A stretch of 12,954 bases of DNA from B10-G9 sp964627755 (lineage in GTDB: Bacteria > Chloroflexota > Anaerolineae > Anaerolineales > UBA11858), in the NCBI GenBank assembly GCA_964627755.1, contig CAZVIH010000055.1, forward strand, positions 1 through 12,954, given 5' to 3'. Shown here piece by piece: positions 1-6,230 of this stretch (within the stretch, counting starts at the first letter, position 1; every line of letters starts with the position of its first letter). Both the position numbers and the translations under genes were made by a program. Below the pieces are notes generated by a model. The model saw nothing but the letters and a program-made list of their open reading frames with translations, did not search any database and had not been told where the DNA came from.

Positions 1-280
1 TCACCAGGATCCCGGCCCAGGGTCCAAGCACAATGGCTGCCAGGGTACCACCCAGGAAATGGCCCGATGTCCCGCCTGCAATGGGGAAATTCAACATCTG
101 GGCTGCAAAAATGAAAGCAGCCATCACACCCATTATTGGGATTTGTTTTTCACCCAGACTGCGATTGGTTTTTGATACCGCTATACCAACCATAATAATT
201 GTGATAAGCCAGAAGATCAACGAGACCACAAGAGTAAGGAAACCATCAGGGATATGGAGTGGTGCAGGTGAAAAATTCAT
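1..280 (-). CDS. cbiM: CbiM-type permease / substrate-binding component of a Co/Ni ECF transporter (5' part only; gene runs off the left edge)
   Basis: The first 93 residues are present, starting at ATG 280-278 behind a GGAG Shine-Dalgarno. CbiM/NikM is the membrane component that binds Co2+ or Ni2+ in an energy-coupling factor importer working with CbiQ and CbiO. Visible family hallmarks are HIPDGF at residues 9-14, a hydrophobic segment at about 15-34, the stretch AAQMLNFPI (59-67), GTSGHFLGG (70-78) and LGPWAG (85-90). In characterised NikM proteins the metal is held by the N-terminal amine, His2 and a His about 65 residues later. Here the equivalent pair is His9 and His74, with the same spacing but after a seven-residue extension. 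The gene lies 56 bp behind a Fur-family regulator and probably shares its promoter. The cbiQ and cbiO partners, if present, lie beyond the window. Family assignment is firm; Co versus Ni cannot be settled from the sequence. Confidence 0.93.
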   Translation of the reverse strand, partial: MNFSPAPLHIPDGFLTLVVSLIFWLITIIMVGIAVSKTNRSLGEKQIPIMGVMAAFIFAAQMLNFPIAGGTSGHFLGGTLAAIVLGPWAGILV

Positions 281-336
281 GAGATTCTCCTTTATTATAG
301 AAGTGGCAGGAACCCCCCATCTTACATGTTTCTACA

Positions 337-759
337 TTAATCCTGGCAGTCCGAACAAACGCCAAAGATCGAAAAATGTCCCAGATCAGACTGGAAATTG
401 TATTTATTCTGCAGATCTTTACCCAGCGAATTCAATATTTCAACGTCAGCATCAATCACCTTGTCGCATTTCCGGCATACCAGGTGGATATGTGGGCCAT
501 GTTGGAATGTAGCATAAACGACCTTGCCTTCACTGAGATCATTGCGGCAGGCAAATCCCTCCTGCCAGAGCAGATCCAGTGTCCTGTAAACAGTTGCAAT
601 ATTTATCGACTGAGTGTGGACCAGCAGCTGTTCAGCTACCTCTTCGGCAGTGATATGGCGCGGGGTGTGTGCAACCGCTTGAATGATCAACTCCCGCTGG
701 GGAGTGATCCGATACCCTCTCTCTCGTAAAGTTTCCAGGATTGTATGGCAGTGTGTCAT
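337..759 (-). CDS. Fur-family metal-responsive transcriptional regulator, probably controlling cbiM
   Basis: This 140-residue protein has the usual Fur-family layout. A winged-helix domain covers residues 1-83, with a recognition helix around SINIATVYRTLDLLWQEG (51-68). A dimerisation/metal domain follows. His35, His87, His90 and His92 (HGPHIH) and His128 are candidate regulatory-metal ligands. Cys95/Cys98 and Cys135/Cys138 form the two CxxC pairs of a structural zinc site. The reading frame could extend to a TTG at 786. I chose ATG 759-757 because the promoter upstream would start RNA at about 788, leaving almost no leader for the TTG. The SD is poor (AAAGAA). Its own promoter and start region are covered by a large palindrome, so autoregulation is likely. 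The next gene, cbiM, suggests a nickel or cobalt sensor (Nur-like), but Zur, Fur and PerR paralogues cannot be excluded. Confidence 0.92.
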   Translation of the reverse strand: MTHCHTILETLRERGYRITPQRELIIQAVAHTPRHITAEEVAEQLLVHTQSINIATVYRTLDLLWQEGFACRNDLSEGKVVYATFQHGPHIHLVCRKCDKVIDADVEILNSLGKDLQNKYNFQSDLGHFSIFGVCSDCQD

Positions 760-799
760 AATATTCTTTATTGCGAACGTTTGCAATAAAGAATATTAT
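758..799. promoter_or_regulatory. 42-bp palindromic operator over the fur-cbiM promoter and start codon
   Basis: The arms ATAATATTCTTTATTGC (758-774) and GCAATAAAGAATATTAT (783-799) are perfect 17-bp inverted repeats around an 8-bp core, GAACGTTT. The core is itself palindromic except at its outer pair, so 41 of 42 positions are symmetric as pairs apart from that one pair. The element covers the -10 box, the expected transcription start and the ATG of the Fur-family gene, which is where an autorepressor would sit. The centre, TTGCGA-N4-TTGCAA, resembles the TTGCAA-N5-TTGCAA pattern reported for the nickel regulator Nur, but with one base less spacing. Binding by the adjacent regulator is inference. 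Confidence 0.8.
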
Positions 800-822
800 A
801 ATCTAATTCCCTGCTGTGTCAA
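795..822 (-). promoter_or_regulatory. Consensus sigma70-type promoter of the fur-cbiM unit
   Basis: Read on the minus strand, a perfect -35 TTGACA (822-817) and a perfect -10 TATAAT (800-795) are separated by 16 bp. RNA should start near position 788, giving a leader of about 29 nt before the ATG at 759. The -10 box lies inside the right arm of the palindrome. This is the only fully consensus promoter I found in the window. It marks the fur-cbiM pair as a transcription unit separate from the upstream nnrE run. Confidence 0.85.
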
Positions 823-917
823 TTAGTTAAAAAAAAGATAATCTGATTCCAAGATTTTGGATGGGTCTGATAGAAATCACAGATCAATTCTACGGCAACG
901 AATTTTTTTTTAATCTT

Positions 918-1646
918 TCAACTTAAATCAATGATCTGGTCGTATTTAAAGATCGGGCCTACCTGTAAATTAAGGGTTGAGTGTTCATACAGGACCGGAG
1001 GTACGCCGATATCTGCCAAATAGGGCTCACCCACAATTTCAACTCCAGGCCCTTTGAGTCCAACTTTGGGCAGAGCAAGGGTCATGGTTGCAGCTGCCCG
1101 GATTGCTGGGGAATGAATTTCTCCTGTGTCAGCATCCAGCCCTGATGGAATATCCAATGACAGAACAGGTTTATCAAGTCGATTGGCCCAGTTGATCATA
1201 TCCGCAGCCGTGCCCCTGGGAGCTCCCTGCAGGCTGTAGCCAATAATCCCGTCAATTATCAAATCTGGAGCAGCAGCATCCTTAAGATCAATAGCTGTTT
1301 GAGGTTCAATATCCATTGCTTGCAGGGTCTTTGCTTGGACCTGGATCACTCCAGACAAGTCACTCACAGGTCTGGTCAGAAAAACATCCACTTTCGCTCC
1401 CCAATTATGCAAATTGCGGGCTGAGACCATCGCACCTCCGCCATTTCCGCCGCTGCCAGCCAGGACAATAATATTTTTGTTTACGGGATCCCCTTCTAGA
1501 AATCTTTCTCGGGCCAGGACTGCCAGATGGCGTCCGGCAGTTTCCATCATTTGAACAAGTTGAATACCAAATTCTTCAACCATTAATCGGTCCACCTCAA
1601 TCATCTGCTGGGTTGTCAAATAGGGAATTTTCAAGAGATCCACCAT
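918..1646 (-). CDS. nnrE: NAD(P)H-hydrate epimerase, single YjeF_N domain, variant NADPHX loop
   Basis: The protein has 242 residues. The family epimerises the R form of hydrated NAD(P)H so that the dehydratase NnrD can repair it. Visible motifs are METAGR (34-39), the glycine-rich loop GSGGNGGG (64-71), IDGIIGYSLQGAPRG (131-145) and DIPSGLDADTG (165-175). Predicted potassium ligands Asn68, Asp132 and Ser168 and the substrate aspartate Asp165 are kept. The usual NNGGD of the loop reads GNGGG, so its first Asn and terminal Asp are missing. There is no C-terminal dehydratase domain, unlike the fused bacterial form, so NnrD must be encoded elsewhere or be absent. The gene starts 28 bp after sixA with no clear SD and ends before the fur promoter region. 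The YjeF_N fold is certain; epimerase activity is likely but not proven. Confidence 0.88.
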   Translation of the reverse strand: MVDLLKIPYLTTQQMIEVDRLMVEEFGIQLVQMMETAGRHLAVLARERFLEGDPVNKNIIVLAGSGGNGGGAMVSARNLHNWGAKVDVFLTRPVSDLSGVIQVQAKTLQAMDIEPQTAIDLKDAAAPDLIIDGIIGYSLQGAPRGTAADMINWANRLDKPVLSLDIPSGLDADTGEIHSPAIRAAATMTLALPKVGLKGPGVEIVGEPYLADIGVPPVLYEHSTLNLQVGPIFKYDQIIDLS

Positions 1647-1674
1647 TAACTGGCACTTCGCTGCCGCTCAGCTA

Positions 1675-2169
1675 TTATCTGTATTTATTCGGAAAATCAA
1701 GCTCCGCAGAGGTTGCGATCTCATCTCCGATCTCTGACCAGCTGTCAACCTCAAACTGAAGCACAACCACTCCACAAGTAGGCAGATTGTCCAGATCCAG
1801 ATCAGAAAGGTCATTTACCAGATAGGTCAGACCCGGATTGTGGCCAAATAACATCAAACCATCCAGATAATCATCCTGCTCGTTGATCAGGTCGATCATT
1901 TCTTCTTCAGTCGCATGATAAAGGGCATCTTCGATCTGGATCTCATCCCAGGGTAAACCCATTTCATGAATGATAAGTTCCGCGGTGGTTAAAGCTCGGG
2001 TTGCTGAACTGGAAATGATCCTGTCTACCGGCGGACCCCATTCCGCAAGGCGGGCGCCCATTATCGGAGCATCTTTCAGACCTCGTTTAGAAAGGGGGCG
2101 CTGGTGATCAGACAATCCAGGATCATTCCAACTGGATTTGGCATGGCGAACGATCACTAATGTTTTCAT
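1675..2169 (-). CDS. sixA: SixA-type histidine phosphatase (phosphoglycerate-mutase-like fold)
   Basis: The 164-residue size is typical of SixA. The N-terminal strand carries VRHAKSSW (7-14), in which Arg8 and His9 form the catalytic RH(A) motif. It is followed by QRPLSKRGLKDAP (23-35), SSSATRA (53-59, Arg58 a phosphate-binding residue) and LFGHNPGL (107-114, second catalytic His110). SixA proteins remove phosphate from phosphohistidine in small relay proteins. The relatives are often annotated only as histidine phosphatases, and the true substrate here is unknown. No HPt or phosphotransfer protein lies nearby. The gene follows acyltransferase A by 89 bp and has no recognisable SD. SixA-like and CHAD proteins are often neighbours in other genomes; here both are in the same run but separated by six genes. 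Confidence 0.85.
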   Translation of the reverse strand: MKTLVIVRHAKSSWNDPGLSDHQRPLSKRGLKDAPIMGARLAEWGPPVDRIISSSATRALTTAELIIHEMGLPWDEIQIEDALYHATEEEMIDLINEQDDYLDGLMLFGHNPGLTYLVNDLSDLDLDNLPTCGVVVLQFEVDSWSEIGDEIATSAELDFPNKYR

Positions 2170-2258
2170 ATGGATATTGATACTTTATTTTATGACTTTT
2201 CGCAATAGATAATGAGCTGATGATATACTCCATCCCTAATTTGAAAAGTTATCGGAAA

Positions 2259-2918
2259 TCAATCCAGATAATATTTGGCAGAAGCTTGAAGTGTCAAACG
2301 GTTAAGAATATCTTCAAGCTCCCGATTGATTTCCTGTAAATCTTTCAGATCTTCCGGTACTGTTATTAATGAGCCGATCTGAATGTGGATCTTGCTAAAC
2401 GGGAGTGGTAGCGTGTAGCGGTCCCAGCGGTGAATATGGTAAGCATTGCGGCAGTAGCAGCCCAAAGGAAGGATAACAGCTCCTGCTTTTTGGGCAATAA
2501 ATGACAAGCCTGGTTTTACTTTATAGGCAGGTCCTTCCGGTCCATCTGGATGAATTAGAAAGTTTTTCCCCTTGGACATCTTTTTTAACAAGCTAACTAA
2601 TTTCCTTCCCAAACCGAATGTGGAATCCCCAGATAAATTTACCTTTATTGGTTCAGCTCCAAGATGGTGGGCAAATATCGCCAAGACATCACCCCGATGA
2701 TCATCCGGAACAATAACTGAAAATCTGGAAATATCCATCATTTTTCTTATCAAACCAGCCACCATCATGGTCATACCATGCCAGCTAGTAACAATTAAGG
2801 GAACATCGAGGTCCTGATATGCTTCTATGTGATCAAGGCCATGAAAAGTAAACCGGCAGGTCCGGTACACCAGAGCCGAAAAAAGATACAAAATAGTTCC
2901 ACTGATCTTATTAATCAT
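2259..2918 (-). CDS. DUF374/LPLAT-family lysophospholipid acyltransferase, copy A
   Basis: The protein has 219 residues. A hydrophobic N-terminal helix (about 5-20) probably inserts into or rests on the inner membrane face. The family core then runs TSWHGMTMM (44-52), PDDHRGD (71-77), LIHPDGPEGPAY (121-132), KPGLSFIAQK (135-144) and RWDRYTLPLPFS (164-175). The HPDGPxGP and RWDR...PFS blocks are typical of DUF374 proteins, which are distant relatives of lipid A and glycerolipid acyltransferases. The acyl acceptor here is unknown. It follows pssA by 25 bp and ends the phospholipid block. It is a close paralogue of the gene at 4407-5093: by hand alignment 104 of about 181 core positions match. 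The start at ATG 2918 is supported by a leader (GACAAAATGA.TAAT) similar to that of the paralogue. Confidence 0.88.
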   Translation of the reverse strand: MINKISGTILYLFSALVYRTCRFTFHGLDHIEAYQDLDVPLIVTSWHGMTMMVAGLIRKMMDISRFSVIVPDDHRGDVLAIFAHHLGAEPIKVNLSGDSTFGLGRKLVSLLKKMSKGKNFLIHPDGPEGPAYKVKPGLSFIAQKAGAVILPLGCYCRNAYHIHRWDRYTLPLPFSKIHIQIGSLITVPEDLKDLQEINRELEDILNRLTLQASAKYYLD

Positions 2919-2943
2919 TTTGTCATCCGTACAAGTTAAATGA

Positions 2944-3675
2944 TTACAGGACTATCTTTTCTTGACGCACAACCAGGAAAAGATATCTACTTATGTACGC
3001 AACCAAAATACCCAGCCAGAGAATCCATGCCGCCGTAAAAATGGAAAATACGAGTGTCAGGATCACAGCAATAACCAGATATACTCCATAGATCGCTGGA
3101 TGAGGAACAAACCAAGAAAAAGGAGGAAATTTCATTTTGCTGACCATCAAATAACTCAGAACTAAAACCAAGAAAATCATAATCCCTATTGGATATGAAT
3201 AATCTGGTTGGGAGATATCAGAAAGGACCATCAGCGCTATAATCAAACCTCCCTGAGAGATCGTCATCCCCATGGAACCAGCAGTGGAGCTCAGTTTCGG
3301 AGGCAGGAGATTAAATCTGGCCAAACGGAATGCTCCTGCCCAAATTTCAATCAGGAATAATGGCAGCAGCCAGAATGTGAACTTATTTTGCAGATAAAGA
3401 TGCTGGGAGATGAGCACTATCGGTGCCACACCAAAACAAACCATATCCGTCAGAGAGTCCAAATGCAATCCAAAAGTTGATTCCAGACTAAGTCTTCTGG
3501 CGAAATAACCATCCAGACTGTCAAAGACAGAAGCGATCACGATGAACAGTCCCGCTAAAAAGATATTCTCCTGGGTAGATAGGACGATTGAGACCAGTCC
3601 AAATCCCAAGGATAAAAAGGTGATGTAATTAGGAAAAAATTTTCCTAATCTATCACTTATCTTGAAGTTGCTCAT
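2944..3675 (-). CDS. pssA: CDP-diacylglycerol-serine O-phosphatidyltransferase (phosphatidylserine synthase, type II)
   Basis: The protein has 243 residues. It makes phosphatidylserine from CDP-diacylglycerol and L-serine in the cytoplasmic membrane. The complete CDP-alcohol phosphatidyltransferase signature D-x2-DG-x2-AR-x8-G-x3-D-x3-D is present at residues 52-77, with Asp52, Asp55, Asp73 and Asp77 in place. It is preceded by the FPNYITFLSL entry motif (14-23) characteristic of the PssA branch. At least six hydrophobic segments follow. The start codon at 3675 lies 23 bp inside the end of psd, so the two are translationally coupled and in pathway partnership: PssA makes the lipid that Psd decarboxylates. 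Another CDP-alcohol transferase specificity, such as phosphatidylglycerol phosphate synthesis, is conceivable from the motif alone. The psd overlap makes serine the best call. Confidence 0.93.
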   Translation of the reverse strand: MSNFKISDRLGKFFPNYITFLSLGFGLVSIVLSTQENIFLAGLFIVIASVFDSLDGYFARRLSLESTFGLHLDSLTDMVCFGVAPIVLISQHLYLQNKFTFWLLPLFLIEIWAGAFRLARFNLLPPKLSSTAGSMGMTISQGGLIIALMVLSDISQPDYSYPIGIMIFLVLVLSYLMVSKMKFPPFSWFVPHPAIYGVYLVIAVILTLVFSIFTAAWILWLGILVAYISRYLFLVVRQEKIVL

Positions 3676-4348
3676 CAGTAATCTCTGCCAGCACAGTTAT
3701 TCCGCCTTTAACTTTTTCCCCTACCGAACATAGGATCCTGGTACCAGGCGGTAAATATAATTCAACTCTCGATCCAAACTTGATCAAACCATACCTCTGC
3801 CCAGATTGGATCTGATCGCCAGGTTTGGCGTAGTTATAACATTTGCGAGCCAGGATACCGGATATCTGTTTCACTATAATTTTCCCACAAACTGTATCCA
3901 GCCCCATGATGATCTGATCATTTTCATAAGAAGCTGCCGGGGCATAAGCTGGGTGATTCTTTCCAGCCTGATGAGTGACAAAATCAACCTTCCCCGTTAT
4001 TGGCGCTCGCTGGACATGGACATCAAATAATGACAAAAATATCCCAATCCGAACAAATTCCTGTTTGAGGTAATCAACCTCCTGAACCGTTTCAATATCA
4101 CTGACAACTCCATCACCCGGACAATAATAGTAATCCTGAGAACGGTTCATTGCCCGGTCAGGATCCCGGAAAAAATAAAATAATATACACCAGACCAGAA
4201 ATACGATCCCTAAGAACATCCCTGACAACAATCCCGGCCAGGTCAATAGAGCCGTGAATGCCATGACTAACAGAACAGAAGATCCCAGCAGTGATCTTTC
4301 TTTGTTTTTATTAAATGACCAACCTGGTACTCTCGGATCCAACAGCAA
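3653..4348 (-). CDS. psd: Phosphatidylserine decarboxylase proenzyme (short PSD-A type)
   Basis: The protein has 231 residues. It converts phosphatidylserine to phosphatidylethanolamine using a pyruvoyl group made by self-cleavage. The cleavage motif is KFGSRVELYLPP (190-201). Cleavage is expected between Gly192 and Ser193, giving a beta chain of about 21 kDa and a small alpha chain with the pyruvoyl end. Asp79 (PGDG) and His111 (FDVHVQRAP) fit the processing and catalytic Asp/His of the family. Two hydrophobic stretches at about 20-60 form the membrane anchor, followed by FFRDPDR (59-65). The start is TTG 4348, supported by GGAG seven bases upstream; no better ATG exists before the domain. 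It overlaps pssA by 23 bp. Its leader contains alternative hairpins, described separately. Confidence 0.93.
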   Translation of the reverse strand: MLLDPRVPGWSFNKNKERSLLGSSVLLVMAFTALLTWPGLLSGMFLGIVFLVWCILFYFFRDPDRAMNRSQDYYYCPGDGVVSDIETVQEVDYLKQEFVRIGIFLSLFDVHVQRAPITGKVDFVTHQAGKNHPAYAPAASYENDQIIMGLDTVCGKIIVKQISGILARKCYNYAKPGDQIQSGQRYGLIKFGSRVELYLPPGTRILCSVGEKVKGGITVLAEITDEQLQDK

Positions 4349-4349
4349 A

Positions 4350-4383
4350 GTTATTCTCCAATATTTTATTCTTATAGAATAAC
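4350..4383 (-). promoter_or_regulatory. Three-part repeat with alternative hairpins over the psd ribosome binding site
   Basis: In the mRNA sense, GTTATTCT (4383-4376) is followed by AGAATAA (4372-4366) and then by AGAATAAC (4357-4350). Segment 1 can pair with segment 2 in a tight 3-nt-loop hairpin, or with segment 3, which overlaps the GGAG Shine-Dalgarno of psd (4359-4356). The two pairings exclude each other. In DNA terms the 4366-4382 part is a 7-3-7 palindrome that could instead be a protein operator. The stems are AU-rich and weak, so a regulatory role is inference. Confidence 0.4.
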
Positions 4384-4406
4384 AGAGATTTAATCAATAT
4401 TCATGT

Positions 4407-5093
4407 TTAGTGGTGTTCATTTCCTGTTTCATAGTAATCCGCCGCTGCTTGAAATGCCACCCGGTTCAAGATAGTTTCCAATTCCTTATTCTTCCTTGAT
4501 AAGTCTTTGGTTTCTCTGGATATGGAAAAGGGTTTCCCCACGTAGAGCTGTACCTTGCTGAACGGGAGCGGCCAGGTATATCGATCCCAGCGGTGCCAAT
4601 GGTATGCATTACGACAATACCCACCCATGGGCATGATCAGCGCCCCAGTTTTTTGAGCGATAGCTGTTAGTCCGGGTTTTACAACATAAGCAGGACCAGC
4701 GGGGCCATCCGGGTGAATTAAAAAATTCCTTCCGGAAGAGATCTGGCGGATAATGCGTACAAGTTTACGGGACATCTCCATCGAATTGTCCCCCTCCAGA
4801 TTAAGTTTTTCAGGATAAATGCCGATTTTGTTGGCAAAGATCTCCAAAATATCTCCCCGATAATCATCAGGAATAATAGTTACAACCGATCCCAGCTCTA
4901 TATATTTTCGCAGAGATCCAATAACCATCATGGTCATACCATGCCAGCTTGTCCCGATCAAGGGTTTTCCACTTTCCAAGGCTGTATTTAAGTTTTCAAT
5001 TCCACTGATTTTAAAACGGCAGGTTGCTGAAATGGCAGATAGGAAAACTGACAGAAAATTCCCTTTAAAACGATTCACTATCGGATTATTCAT
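4407..5093 (-). CDS. DUF374/LPLAT-family lysophospholipid acyltransferase, copy B
   Basis: The protein has 228 residues from ATG 5093. A TTG nine bases upstream would add MDK, but I preferred the ATG because the paralogue at 2259-2918 has a matching leader and start context (GACAAAATGA.TAAT). The blocks are the same as in copy A: TSWHGMTMM (48-56), PDDYRGD (75-81), LIHPDGPAGPAY (125-136), KPGLTAIAQK (139-148) and RWDRYTWPLPFS (168-179), after an N-terminal hydrophobic helix (about 12-23). The gene lies 58 bp before psd and 66 bp after the metallophosphoesterase. It opens the acyltransferase-psd-pssA-acyltransferase block. It is likely to add an acyl chain to a lysophospholipid or another membrane lipid precursor; the substrate is unknown. 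Confidence 0.88.
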   Translation of the reverse strand: MNNPIVNRFKGNFLSVFLSAISATCRFKISGIENLNTALESGKPLIGTSWHGMTMMVIGSLRKYIELGSVVTIIPDDYRGDILEIFANKIGIYPEKLNLEGDNSMEMSRKLVRIIRQISSGRNFLIHPDGPAGPAYVVKPGLTAIAQKTGALIMPMGGYCRNAYHWHRWDRYTWPLPFSKVQLYVGKPFSISRETKDLSRKNKELETILNRVAFQAAADYYETGNEHH

Positions 5094-5159
5094 TTTGTCC
5101 AATCACCTTTTTCAGAAGTTTTCGCTATCCTACAGATACAACCAGTATATCAAGGTTAA

Positions 5160-6230
5160 TTAATTACCTTTCCCCAGGGGCAGGAGATCAATGATAATTA
5201 ACTCTGGATGGCACAAAAACCGCAGGCGGGGGGCATTCCCCCGCTCCAAACCGATCCCTCGCGAAACCAGCAGAAACTGGCCAGGCTGGATTTCTGTTAA
5301 ACCGGAAGCCCAGCGCCTTGGAACAACTGATAAAGTTATAAGTGGTCCTATTCCGGGAAGTTGAACCTGCCCCCCATGGGTATGTCCGGCCAGCAGTAAA
5401 TCAGCATCTATCAAACCCAGGCTGTAATTTGGGGAATGTCCCAGAACGATATGGTACTTATCACTCCCGGAGATCTCCAGGGCTGGGTTTTCTGAATCCA
5501 GCCAATCCACTCCCGTAATAGTAATTGAACCCAGATCAAATGTTCTGGTCTCATCCACGACCAGCACATCCAGGCCCTGGAATATACCATCCCACCCTTT
5601 CCGATCCACATTTCCCTTGACTGCGATTGATCCCAGCCGTGGTGATAAATCAGCCTCCAAAATGAGCCGATTCAATATTTTGACAGAAGACTGATACTGC
5701 TCTGGATCCATAATTTGCAGATAATCTCCAGCCATCAGGATCAAATCAGGATCTTCAGCTTTGACTAAATCCAGAACATGCTCTTCATAAGGACCTGGCG
5801 AATCGGTTTGGATATCTGCTACAAGCGCAACTCTGACAGGTTCTGTAATTTTTTCTGAAGACAATGCTATCCTGGTTACTTCCAGGCTGCGCGGTTCTAC
5901 CAGGAAAGCGTCAACCGCGATGATCAGGATCAGAGCAAAAAAGCCGAGTAGAAAATTCGTATAGGGCTTGTTCTGACGGCGGAGCAGCACAATATTACCC
6001 ATCAAACAGACAGGAAAATGGACAAATATCCCCCAGACCATTAACTGGATCCTACCGAAACCATCCATGGGAAAGAGGATCCCTCCCAATAGAAGAAAGC
6101 TTAGTTCTATGATGATCAGCAGAATCGATCTCTCTGCTGCCCTTTCCACTTGATTGCGATTGAGAAAGAATAAGATTCCCGCCGTAAAGGACAATGCTGA
6201 GAGATTATATATGATCAGCGGCAGGATCAT
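5160..6230 (-). CDS. Membrane-anchored metallophosphoesterase (YkuE/LpxG-like) with altered active-site histidines
   Basis: The protein has 356 residues. Four hydrophobic segments at about 3-23, 35-53, 62-82 and 91-111 precede a calcineurin-like phosphoesterase domain (about 131-350). Motif by motif: ADIQTD (138-143, usual DxH), GDY (168-170), GNVD (206-209, usual GNHD), GHSPN (264-268) and GHTHGGQ (282-288). The metal-ligand His of motif I is Gln141 and the catalytic His of GNHD is Val208. The C-terminal SRGIGLERGNAPRLRFLCHPE block (323-343) is typical of the YkuE branch. Relatives hydrolyse lipid or lipid-A-precursor pyrophosphates, so a lipid substrate would suit the phospholipid genes downstream, but this is inference. 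The start overlaps the YczE stop (ATGA), with GGAG six bases upstream. Confidence 0.88.
   Translation of the reverse strand: MILPLIIYNLSALSFTAGILFFLNRNQVERAAERSILLIIIELSFLLLGGILFPMDGFGRIQLMVWGIFVHFPVCLMGNIVLLRRQNKPYTNFLLGFFALILIIAVDAFLVEPRSLEVTRIALSSEKITEPVRVALVADIQTDSPGPYEEHVLDLVKAEDPDLILMAGDYLQIMDPEQYQSSVKILNRLILEADLSPRLGSIAVKGNVDRKGWDGIFQGLDVLVVDETRTFDLGSITITGVDWLDSENPALEISGSDKYHIVLGHSPNYSLGLIDADLLLAGHTHGGQVQLPGIGPLITLSVVPRRWASGLTEIQPGQFLLVSRGIGLERGNAPRLRFLCHPELIIIDLLPLGKGN

Noticed and set aside
290..300. TATAAT directly upstream of cbiM as a promoter
   Set aside because: It overlaps the region just before the SD, so RNA would start within or after the ribosome binding site, and no -35 is evident; cotranscription with the Fur-family gene is simpler.
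33..512. Plus-strand open frame of 159 codons across the left end
   Set aside because: It lies opposite cbiM and the Fur-family gene, both with clear family motifs; its translation resembles no family and it has no SD.
760..786. TTG start adding nine residues to the Fur-family protein
   Set aside because: The codons lie inside the palindrome, and the predicted transcription start (about 788) would leave virtually no leader; homology begins at the later ATG.
823..917. Possible terminator after nnrE ahead of the T8 run (minus strand, around 830-837)
   Set aside because: Only a 4-bp CCAA/TTGG stem precedes the T run, about 15 bases away; too weak to call.
2195..2249. ACTTTTC/GAAAAGT inverted repeat and a TATTGCGAA match to half of the Fur palindrome, upstream of sixA
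   Set aside because: Arms of 7 bp separated by more than 40 bp in AT-rich spacer, and a single 9-base half-site; both are expected by chance at this length.
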